Assembly (NCBI GenBank): GCA_023251695.1
Contig: JAHEYE010000187.1
Coordinates: forward strand, 1 to 6,900
Origin: Sphingobacteriaceae bacterium
GTDB lineage: Bacteria; Bacteroidota; Bacteroidia; B-17B0; Aurantibacillaceae
DNA length: 6,900 bases
Direction: 5' to 3'
Shown: positions 1 through 5,313 of the stretch, in pieces
Layout: each line of letters starts with the position of its first letter
Numbering within the stretch: position 1 is the stretch's first letter
Notes under the pieces: model-generated
The model's database searches: none
Told to the model about the DNA's origin: nothing
Seen by the model: only the letters and a program-made list of their open reading frames with translations
Program-made: the position numbers and the translations under genes

Positions 1-947
1 CCAATGCCAATTTGATTATACTGAATGAAATCACAAATTTTTCGTCGGGGATGATGTCGGAATTGATTAAATATGCCGACAATGGTGGTTACCTGGCGAT
101 CATTCCGGCAGCTAAACTCAATACACTAAACTATAACGATTTTTTTAAGCCCCTTGGATTAGCTCCTATTTCTGATTTGGATACATTACGTTTAAAAGTG
201 GAGAAAACGGATTTTAAGACGGGGTTTTATGAAGGTGTGTTTGATAAAATTGATGAGCGGATGGATTTGCCCTTGGTAAGAAAACGCTACAGATTTAATT
301 TAAGTGCAAAAAATAATATTCATCCTATTTTGAAATTAAACAATGGTGAGACCTGGCTTGGCGAGCTGCCTTATAAAAGCGCGCATATTTATATTTTTTC
401 GGGAGCCCTTGACGAAAGTTTTACCAATTTCTGCAAGCATGCGCTGTTTGTTCCAACCATTTACAAAATGGCCATCAACAGTTTAAAACCTGCGCCGCTT
501 TATTATTACACACAAAGCAATTCAGTAATCAGTTTAAACCCACTGAAGGAAAAAAGCGAAGAGCCACTTCATTTAACCGAGATCAACAACAAATTTGATA
601 TCATTCCGGAAATGAGAATCACCAATAACCGCCTGAATATTTATACACAGAACCAGATTAGTAATCCCGGCTTCTTTAAACTAAACCATAAGGGCAACAG
701 TTTACTCGCTTTGGCCTTTAATTATAACCGTTTGGAGTCGGGCTTGGAGTTTTTTACCAATGAAGAGATAGAAAAGAGCATTGCCGAGAACAACCTCATT
801 TCTTTTAAGAATCTGGTGGCTTCGGAGAAGTCGTTGACCGCCTCTGTAGCTGAAATAAGCGGTAATGTTAAACTTTGGAAATTATTTATTATCTTCACGC
901 TGGCTTTTATAGCCATAGAAATAGCACTGATTAGATTATTAAGATGA
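1..947 (+). CDS. BatA-type membrane protein, C-terminal part (5' end outside window)
   Basis: The reading frame is open at the left edge (first full codon at base 3, reading N-A-N-L-I-I-L-N-E) and stops with TGA at 945-947. The visible 314 residues are therefore the C-terminal part of a longer protein, and the TTG at 12 is not a real start. Near the left edge is a segment of the type L-I-I-L-N-E-I...S-S-G...L...Y...G-G, as in the von Willebrand/glutamine-amidotransferase-like central part of BatA-type proteins. The last ~24 residues (LWKLFIIFTLAFIAIEIALI, then R-L-L-R) form one membrane helix with a basic end, preceded by an L-E-F-F-T-N-E-E-I motif that I know from this family. BatA-type proteins usually have two N-terminal helices, a large periplasmic region and this last helix; the N-terminal part cannot be seen here. 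The function is not established; 'aerotolerance' is a family label only. It overlaps the next gene by four bases. Confidence 0.75.
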   Translation, partial: NANLIILNEITNFSSGMMSELIKYADNGGYLAIIPAAKLNTLNYNDFFKPLGLAPISDLDTLRLKVEKTDFKTGFYEGVFDKIDERMDLPLVRKRYRFNLSAKNNIHPILKLNNGETWLGELPYKSAHIYIFSGALDESFTNFCKHALFVPTIYKMAINSLKPAPLYYYTQSNSVISLNPLKEKSEEPLHLTEINNKFDIIPEMRITNNRLNIYTQNQISNPGFFKLNHKGNSLLALAFNYNRLESGLEFFTNEEIEKSIAENNLISFKNLVASEKSLTASVAEISGNVKLWKLFIIFTLAFIAIEIALIRLLR

Positions 948-2203
948 ATGTATTAATCAAGCAAGCTAAAATCATCTGCCCCAAAAGCAGCTTCCATCAT
1001 AAAACCGTTGACGTATTAATTGAAAACGGTATCATCACCCAAATTAAAAAAGAGATTACTGCCAAGGATGTAAAAACCATTGAAGAGAAAGGTTTAATGC
1101 TTTCTATCGGTTGGCTGGATATGCAGGCAAATTTTTGCGATCCGGGCTTTGAACACAAAGAAGATTTAGAGAGCGGATTAAAAGCAGCAGCAGCAGGTGG
1201 ATTTACAGCCGTATGTGTGGTGAGCGGAACAAATCCCCCACTCCATAACAAAGCACAAATTGAATACGTAATTAACCGTGCTAAAAATAATCTGGTAAAT
1301 GTTTATCCCATCGGGACTTTGAGTCAGAACCAGGAAGGAAAAGATCTTTCGGAAATGTACGATATGAAACTGGCAGGCGCGGTTGCTTACAGCGATTATA
1401 AAACGCCGGTGCAAGATGCAGGTTTGATTCTGAGAGCGCTGCAATATTCGGAAAACATCAACAGCTTCATTATTACACACTGCGACGATAAAAGTATTTC
1501 GCACGGCGGACAAATGAACGAAGGTGAGGCGCAGACATCGCTTGGATTAAAAGGAATTCCTGCGCTAGCCGAAGAAATAATGTTACAAAGAAATATTTCT
1601 GTACTCGAATACGCCGGCGGAAAATTACACATACCAACTATCAGTACTAAAGGAAGCGTTGAATTAATTAAAAAAGCAAAAGCAAACGGATTACAAATTA
1701 CCTGCGGCATAGCTGCTCACAACTTATTGTTAGATGATTCATCGCTTGCAGATTTCGATACGAACTACAAAGTGAACCCTCCATTGAGAAGCAAAAAAGA
1801 TGTGGAGGCAGTCCGCAAAGCGTTAGAGAACGGAATTATTGATGTGGTGGTGAGTGATCACCGGCCGCAGGATATAGAATGTAAAGATTTGGAATTTGAT
1901 TTGGCAGACAACGGCATCATTGCTTTACAAACTGCATTTGCAAGTGCTAATACAGCTTTAAAAGGTGAAGCAGAAAATTTAATTGAAGCTTTAACAAGCA
2001 ACCCCTATAAAATTTTAGGATTAGAATTACCAAAAATTGAAGAGGGCGAAAAAGCGAATCTGACTTTGTTTACTACCAACGGAGAAACTAATCTGAACGA
2101 AAAAGAAATTCTTTCTAAATCGAAGAATACGCCTTTCGCAGGAAAAGCATTACAAGGAAAAGTAGTTGGAACTGTAAATAATAATAAAGGATACTGGAAT
2201 TAA
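944..2203 (+). CDS. pyrC: Dihydroorotase-family protein (PyrC-like), probably non-catalytic
   Basis: This 419-residue protein has the full length of a class I dihydroorotase, the amidohydrolase that interconverts carbamoyl-aspartate and dihydroorotate in pyrimidine synthesis. Family landmarks are clear: D-P-G-F-E-H-K-E-D at 66-74, A-A-A-A-G-G-F-T at 81-88, M-N-E-G at 191-194, K-V-N-P-P-L-R at 276-282, S-D-H at 304-306, and a C-terminal composite beta-sandwich segment with N-T-P-F-A-G. The active site is eroded. The H-x-H zinc motif reads Q61-A-N63, the arginine after it is C65, the bridging aspartate position (second D of F-S-D-D-G) is Y152, and the histidine of H-V-S-T is T232. H179 and D305 remain. 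It is thus probably a structural or regulatory homologue, as known for the inactive dihydroorotase partner of aspartate transcarbamoylase in Pseudomonas. The symbol marks the family, not proven activity. The ATG at 944 lies in an ATGA overlap with the upstream gene, implying coupled translation. Confidence 0.85.
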   Translation: MNVLIKQAKIICPKSSFHHKTVDVLIENGIITQIKKEITAKDVKTIEEKGLMLSIGWLDMQANFCDPGFEHKEDLESGLKAAAAGGFTAVCVVSGTNPPLHNKAQIEYVINRAKNNLVNVYPIGTLSQNQEGKDLSEMYDMKLAGAVAYSDYKTPVQDAGLILRALQYSENINSFIITHCDDKSISHGGQMNEGEAQTSLGLKGIPALAEEIMLQRNISVLEYAGGKLHIPTISTKGSVELIKKAKANGLQITCGIAAHNLLLDDSSLADFDTNYKVNPPLRSKKDVEAVRKALENGIIDVVVSDHRPQDIECKDLEFDLADNGIIALQTAFASANTALKGEAENLIEALTSNPYKILGLELPKIEEGEKANLTLFTTNGETNLNEKEILSKSKNTPFAGKALQGKVVGTVNNNKGYWN

Positions 2204-2210
2204 TCGTTAG

Positions 2211-2235
2211 GTCATCCTGAACTTGTTTCAGGATC
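2211..2235. repeat. Palindromic intergenic repeat (REP-like), copy 1
   Basis: An 8-bp perfect inverted repeat, ATCCTGAA at 2214-2221 and TTCAGGAT at 2227-2234, surrounds a 5-base loop. It is preceded by GTC, giving the skeleton GTCAT-CCTG...CAGG-ATC. It fills most of the 49-base gap between the dihydroorotase-like gene and the lipoprotein gene. I recall near-identical sequences as abundant intergenic repeats in Bacteroidota genomes, but could not search for them. It could also form an RNA hairpin at the 3' end of the upstream transcript; there is no T-tract, so it is not an obvious intrinsic terminator. Confidence 0.7.
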
Positions 2236-2252
2236 TTATTGCAAGGTTTAGC

Positions 2253-2693
2253 ATGAAAACAGCATTTCGTTTTATATTTTTTCTTTCTGCAGTTATTATT
2301 TTATTCAGCTGCAAAAAATATCCTGAAAATAATTTATGGTTTAAGTCGCCGAATAGCGCCATGATTGGTGTTTGGAAACTGGAATTGTTGAGTGTGAATG
2401 GAACAGATTCAACGGCCTATGATGATGTATCGATGTATGTTCAGGAAGGAATTGAGTTTCTGGATGAGGACATGCGCTTTAAAGAACAATATGAAGGCGG
2501 ATGGAAACTGGATAAGAAAAAGAAAAATGTGACCATCACTTCCGGCTATTACGGCGGAGGTAAATTATTCGTTCCGCAAAAAAACCTGTTCCGCGACAAC
2601 CAAATCTGGAAGATCGAGAAATTAACCAAAAGTGCTTTCTGGTTAAGTGTTACTAATAGTGGTTCGGCTTATCTCGTTAAGTTCAGGCATTAG
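2253..2693 (+). CDS. Small lipocalin-like lipoprotein
   Basis: The 146-residue product begins MKTAFRFIFFLSAVIILFSC, a basic n-region and a hydrophobic stretch ending in a lipobox L-F-S-C with the lipidated cysteine at residue 20. It should therefore be a periplasmic or outer-membrane lipoprotein. I chose ATG 2253 because it gives a standard signal peptide. The longer in-frame frame from TTG 2223 would start inside the loop of the palindromic repeat and put charged residues before the signal. The mature part has G-V-W-K-L at 39-43, E-F-L-D-E-D-M-R-F around 68-76, G-G-W at 82-84 and I-W-K-I-E-K-L at 118-124. This is the pattern of the small lipocalin-like (GxW...) lipoproteins common in Bacteroidota. 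Ligand and role are unknown. Its TAG stop overlaps the stop of the convergent lipoprotein gene by four bases (2690-2693). Confidence 0.75.
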   Translation: MKTAFRFIFFLSAVIILFSCKKYPENNLWFKSPNSAMIGVWKLELLSVNGTDSTAYDDVSMYVQEGIEFLDEDMRFKEQYEGGWKLDKKKKNVTITSGYYGGGKLFVPQKNLFRDNQIWKIEKLTKSAFWLSVTNSGSAYLVKFRH

Positions 2694-3328
2694 AAAAAAG
2701 AGTAGTATTTCTTTGCCTTCTCTATTCCTTTTTCATCTCTGAAAACCATAAACATATGCCTAAAAGCATTTCTTTTTTCAACAAATTTCAGAACGGAATA
2801 TCCGATTACGTCTTTCTCAATCATGTTAGTGGCTTTATTAAAGTACCAGGTCTCGTAAAAATCAATCCGGCAAATATCCATGAATATGGAAGTGGAATCG
2901 CAAGCGAAGCTTTTCGTAATTGTTTCAACGCCTTTTGCGTCGAAGGTTGATTCAATGATGGAATCACACTTAAAAAAGATATTTTTTACAGCTGTCCGGT
3001 CCAATGCTTTGCTTTCGACTGAAAGATAAACTTTTGATTTCGGATCGTTCATGAGTAATTGTAATGCTATTGCAAGCTGATTGAACTGGACATTATCGAG
3101 ATACTTTGCCGGTTCACTAATAAGGTTTTCGTAACAAAACATCGGTACTCTGGCGCTATCAATATCAATTAATTTTTTATAAACAGTTCTGACACGGTTA
3201 GTGTCTTTTAATACCGACTTGCTTACAATGAAGGGAGTGATCTCAATTCTGGTATCTGAAACCTCAACAGGTTGTGTGTTGCAGGAAACAATTAAAAAAA
3301 TTGCGGGGAACAAAATTAACTTTTTCAT
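2690..3328 (-). CDS. Paralogous lipoprotein A (third gene of the tandem array)
   Basis: The product is 212 residues from ATG 3328 (MKKLILFPAIFLIVSC), with lipobox I-V-S-C and the lipid-anchor cysteine at residue 16. The frame stays open up to GTG 3373, but those extra residues would precede a standard signal peptide. The mature protein shows the array signature: E-I-T-P-F at 29-33, a K-V-Y-L segment (probable beta strand), cysteines at 121 and 143, E-T-W-Y-F-N at 159-164 followed by A-T-N-M-I-E-K and G-Y-S-V, and the end E-K-A-K-K-Y-Y-S-F-F. It also has extra cysteines at 65 and 153 that B and C lack. It lies 48 bases downstream of paralogue B and is probably cotranscribed. The W-Y-F-N region is reminiscent of the C-terminal domain of GldN/PorN, but this is a by-eye resemblance. 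No function can be assigned. Confidence 0.85.
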   Translation of the reverse strand: MKKLILFPAIFLIVSCNTQPVEVSDTRIEITPFIVSKSVLKDTNRVRTVYKKLIDIDSARVPMFCYENLISEPAKYLDNVQFNQLAIALQLLMNDPKSKVYLSVESKALDRTAVKNIFFKCDSIIESTFDAKGVETITKSFACDSTSIFMDICRIDFYETWYFNKATNMIEKDVIGYSVLKFVEKRNAFRHMFMVFRDEKGIEKAKKYYSFF

Positions 3329-3376
3329 ACGCTTAGGTTTTAATAACATAATCCTAAACAAGCAAAAAGTCACAAT

Positions 3377-3976
3377 TTAATCAGCGAAATAATATTTTTT
3401 CGCTTTATCTATTGCTTGCTGGTCGCGGAAAACCAGAAATACTTCTTTAAAAGCTTCTTTAAATGGTACATAACTGAATACCGAGTATCCTAAAGTTTCT
3501 TTTTCGATTAAATTGGTTTTTGTGTTTAAATACCAGGATTCGAAAAAATAAATCATACTTACACCGTTCATAATTGTGCTTGAGTCGCAGGCAAAGTATG
3601 GTTTACTGATAGCGTTCCCTAAAGTATCCATTTCGATTACCGAATCGCAACGCACAAAACGTTCGCGTAATTGAGTTACTGTGGCCGGCTTATTAAAATC
3701 GGGCGAACTAACGAACACGCGTGCTGTCGGATTCCTGATTATTGCCCACATCGCATCGGTTAATACTTTCAACTGCTGCTCATTTAAAAATTCTTCTTTC
3801 TCCACCAAAAACATATTGGTATCGATAAGATGTAAATCTTTTACAAAAACTTTATTCCGGTAAAACGGAGTGATTTCAATCCGTTCTTCGTTTGTTTTTT
3901 TATCCGAATGTTTTTTCCGTCCGCAATTTGTCAACAAAAGCGAAACAAAAACGGAAAGTAGTATCAGTTTTTTCAT
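3377..3976 (-). CDS. Paralogous lipoprotein B (second gene of the tandem array)
   Basis: The product is 199 residues from ATG 3976, beginning MKKLILLSVFVSLLLTNC. The lipobox is L-T-N-C (cysteine 18); asparagine at -1 is less usual than G, A or S. A lysine-rich stretch (R-K-K-H-S-D-K-K) follows the cysteine. The array signature is present: E-I-T-P-F at 34-38, W-A-I-I-R-N-P followed by R-V-F-V-S at 77-90, cysteines at 110 and 130 (each in C-D-S), F-F-E-S-W-Y-L-N at 144-151, then T-N-L-I-E-K-E and G-Y-S-V, and the end D-K-A-K-K-Y-Y-F-A-D. It is alignable with A and C almost throughout, so the three arose by duplication but have diverged a great deal. The start codon overlaps the stop of gene C as ATGA (3976-3973), implying coupled translation. 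Probable location is the periplasmic face or outer surface; role unknown. Confidence 0.85.
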   Translation of the reverse strand: MKKLILLSVFVSLLLTNCGRKKHSDKKTNEERIEITPFYRNKVFVKDLHLIDTNMFLVEKEEFLNEQQLKVLTDAMWAIIRNPTARVFVSSPDFNKPATVTQLRERFVRCDSVIEMDTLGNAISKPYFACDSSTIMNGVSMIYFFESWYLNTKTNLIEKETLGYSVFSYVPFKEAFKEVFLVFRDQQAIDKAKKYYFAD

Positions 3977-4626
3977 TGCGCCTGTTTATTAAAATAATAT
4001 TTGCGTGCTTTTTCCAAAGCCTTCTCATTTACAAAAACGTCAAACAATTCCCTGAAGGCCATTTTATCCGGCACATATTCGTGAACAGAATATCCTAATA
4101 GTTCTCTTTCAATCATATTAGTAGCTGAATTAAAATACCAACTCTCGAAAAAACGGATTTGATTAATATTACGGATAGTGGTAACGGAATCGCACATGTA
4201 TTTGGATTGTATGGTTTCATCCCCGTTTTTATCGAATGAACTTTCTTCAATCATTGCACATTGGATCACCCTCTCTTTTACCTCGGAAGGAGTTGAAGCG
4301 TTTCCCATCGGGTTCACGTATACTTTTGATCCCGGATTTCGTACCAAAGCCCAAACAGCCTGACGCAATGCGGTAAAACCGGTATAGTCAAGAAATTTGT
4401 AATCCTTATCCCAATTGTATTGATAATCGGTAATTGACATACGTCCGCTATCGGTTAACATATAAACGGTTTTAACCAATTCCGTGTCCCTTAACAATAC
4501 TTTATTGATCTTGAATGGTGTTATTTCAACACGTTCAGCATTACCGCCGGGCCCGGGTTCCCCTTCCTTATTGGAACAGGCCCATAACGATAGAAGGATA
4601 ATTAATATGCTTAGTTTCCGCATCAT
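3973..4626 (-). CDS. Paralogous lipoprotein C (first gene of the tandem array)
   Basis: The likely start is one of two adjacent ATGs at 4626 and 4623, giving 217 or 216 residues. The signal is MRKLSILIILLSLWAC with lipobox L-W-A-C and cysteine 16 (counting from 4623). The open frame reaches 4719, but that extension would be read from the palindromic repeats and is rejected. After the cysteine comes S-N-K-E-G-E-P-G-P-G-G, an acidic/glycine linker; K-E soon after the cysteine loosely recalls the surface-export signal of some Bacteroidota lipoproteins. Then come E-I-T-P-F at 33-37, W-A-L-V-R-N-P and K-V-Y-V-N at 91-104, cysteines 122 and 144, F-F-E-S-W-Y-F-N at 158-165, T-N-M-I-E-R-E, G-Y-S-V, and the end K-A-R-K-Y-Y-F. 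This is the promoter-proximal gene of the array, preceded by a perfect palindrome at 4651-4686, and its stop overlaps the start of B. Confidence 0.85.
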   Translation of the reverse strand: MMRKLSILIILLSLWACSNKEGEPGPGGNAERVEITPFKINKVLLRDTELVKTVYMLTDSGRMSITDYQYNWDKDYKFLDYTGFTALRQAVWALVRNPGSKVYVNPMGNASTPSEVKERVIQCAMIEESSFDKNGDETIQSKYMCDSVTTIRNINQIRFFESWYFNSATNMIERELLGYSVHEYVPDKMAFRELFDVFVNEKALEKARKYYFNKQAQ

Positions 4627-4639
4627 TTTAATGTCATAA

Positions 4640-4647
4640 TAAAGATA
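4640..4647 (-). promoter_or_regulatory. Candidate Bacteroidota -7 element for the lipoprotein array
   Basis: On the minus strand the sequence reads TATCTTTA, which matches the Bacteroidota -7 consensus TAnnTTTG at all but the last base and lies 13 bases before ATG 4626. No convincing TTG -33 element is seen at the expected distance, because the upstream bases belong to the perfect palindrome. It is a weak candidate based on position and match only. Confidence 0.25.
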
Positions 4648-4650
4648 TTC

Positions 4651-4686
4651 AAAAAAGTCACAAAAAAAGTTTTTTGTGACTTTTTT
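4651..4686. terminator. Perfect 17-bp inverted repeat, probable bidirectional terminator
   Basis: The arms are AAAAAAGTCACAAAAAA at 4651-4667 and its exact reverse complement at 4670-4686, with only AG between them. Each strand has a G-T-C-A-C core paired across A/T tracts and ends in TTTTTT, the layout of a bidirectional intrinsic terminator. It lies between rnhA and lipoprotein C, both on the minus strand, so it could end rnhA transcription and insulate the array. The stem is weak (five core pairs containing three G-C pairs, the rest A-T), so an operator for a dimeric regulator is an alternative. Confidence 0.5.
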
Positions 4687-4687
4687 G

Positions 4688-4723
4688 AGATGCTGCCTGG
4701 CGGCTTCGCCGGGCAGCATGACA
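4688..4723 (-). repeat. Palindromic intergenic repeat (REP-like), copy 2
   Basis: ATGCTGCC at 4690-4697 pairs with GGCAGCAT at 4712-4719. An inner GGCG (4699-4702) pairs with CGCC (4707-4710) around a 4-base loop, so the stem is 13 bp with one mismatch. Read on the minus strand it begins GTCATGCTG and ends CAGCATCTC, the same outer skeleton as the repeat at 2211-2235 with a different, GC-rich centre. It starts two bases after the rnhA stop codon. It may be a mobile REP-type element, and its hairpin may also protect or end the rnhA transcript. Confidence 0.65.
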
Positions 4724-4724
4724 G

Positions 4725-5204
4725 CTAGTCTAAAGAAAGGCTGTCTTTCGAGGCTTCATAACCTTCGTCTATTTTTAAATTCCCGGTTTTATAAGCTGCG
4801 ACGGCCAATTCATCGCAACGGTTATTTTCTACATTATCGGCATGGCCTTTTACCCATTTAAATGTGATATGATGTTTATGCTGTACTTTTAAAAAACGCT
4901 GCCAAAGATCAACATTCGCTTTTTTCTTAAAGCCCGTTTTTTGCCAGCCATCGAGCCATTTTAAATTTATAGAATCAATCACATATTTTGAATCGGAGTG
5001 CACAATCACTTCCGAGGCCGCCTTTTTTAAAGTTTCAATAGCAACAATCACCGATAATAATTCCATGCGGTTATTGGTGGTTAAACGGAATCCTTCGCTC
5101 ATCTCCTTGCGGTGATGTTTCCATAACATAACAATACCATAACCCCCCGGACCGGGATTTCCGCTAGCGGCGCCATCAGTATATATGTGAATTGTATCCG
5201 GCAT
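4725..5204 (-). CDS. rnhA: Ribonuclease HI
   Basis: The 159-residue protein has the usual length of bacterial RNase HI, which cleaves the RNA strand of RNA-DNA hybrids in the cytoplasm (removal of R-loops and primers). The complete catalytic set is visible: D10 in Y-T-D-G-A, E48 in N-N-R-M-E-L, D71 in H-S-D-S-K-Y-V, H121 in V-K-G-H-A-D and D131 in N-N-R-C-D-E-L-A. The G-N-P-G-P-G-G-Y-G turn at 15-23 and the basic W-L-D-G-W-Q-K-T-G-F-K-K-K segment at 83-95 (the handle that helps hold the hybrid) are also present, so the enzyme should be active and of the E. coli type. It starts at ATG 5204 and stops at TAG 4725-4727. It appears to be a single-gene transcription unit between a terminator upstream (5226-5256) and palindromic sequences downstream. 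Confidence 0.97.
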   Translation of the reverse strand: MPDTIHIYTDGAASGNPGPGGYGIVMLWKHHRKEMSEGFRLTTNNRMELLSVIVAIETLKKAASEVIVHSDSKYVIDSINLKWLDGWQKTGFKKKANVDLWQRFLKVQHKHHITFKWVKGHADNVENNRCDELAVAAYKTGNLKIDEGYEASKDSLSLD

Positions 5205-5211
5205 TCGTTTT

Positions 5212-5219
5212 TAAATATA
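5212..5219 (-). promoter_or_regulatory. Candidate -7 element for rnhA
   Basis: The minus strand reads TATATTTA seven bases before the rnhA ATG, a one-mismatch fit to TAnnTTTG. If it is used, the transcript would have almost no leader. No clear -33 TTG is seen. It is a weak candidate, supported by the terminator just upstream, which implies rnhA needs its own promoter. Confidence 0.2.
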
Positions 5220-5225
5220 GCAAAT

Positions 5226-5256
5226 AAAAAAACCCGCTTCTCTTAGGAAACGGGTT
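5226..5256 (-). terminator. Intrinsic terminator of the cysteine-rich protein gene
   Basis: On the minus strand AACCCG (from 5256 to 5251) pairs with CGGGTT (from 5236 to 5231). The 14-base loop can close further by TTC/GAA, and a run of seven T (5232-5226) follows. This is a classical rho-independent terminator. It lies 58 bases after the stop of the 5314-5751 gene and just ahead of rnhA. Confidence 0.8.
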
Positions 5257-5265
5257 AATATGATC

Positions 5266-5310
5266 GTACCCTGAGCAGCCTGTGCGTATGCTTGCGCGCG
5301 TCGAAGGGTA
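5266..5310. repeat. Palindromic intergenic repeat with TACCCTGAGC and GTCGAAGGGTA ends
   Basis: TACCCT at 5267-5272 is the reverse complement of AGGGTA at 5305-5310. The full ends, TACCCTGAGC and GTCGAAGGGTA, match from memory a widespread bacterial intergenic repeat whose compact form joins CCCTGAGC closely to GTCGAAGGG. Here about 23 bases of GC-rich sequence separate the two halves. The element lies between the stop of the cysteine-rich gene and its terminator, and differs from the two GTCAT repeats in this window. Confidence 0.55.
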
Positions 5311-5313
5311 AAG

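Noticed and set aside
997..1710. Long minus-strand open frames inside the dihydroorotase-like gene
   Set aside because: They are antisense shadows of a well-conserved coding frame, with no recognisable motifs.
2223..2252. TTG-initiated extension of the lipocalin-like lipoprotein
   Set aside because: It starts in the loop of the palindromic repeat and would place ten extra residues before a standard signal peptide; ATG 2253 fits better.
3333..3357. Short inverted repeat TTAGG/CCTAA between lipoproteins B and A
   Set aside because: Only five pairs with a 15-base loop and no T-tract; too weak to call a terminator or attenuator.
3329..3373. GTG/ATG-initiated extension of lipoprotein A (starts at 3373 or 3349)
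   Set aside because: The M-K-K start at 3328 gives a normal lipoprotein signal like that of gene B; the extension runs through the intergenic TTGTGAC motif.
4627..4719. Extension of lipoprotein C to 4719
   Set aside because: The extra residues would be encoded by the REP-like repeat and the perfect palindrome, and would put a second, unrelated segment before the lipobox signal.
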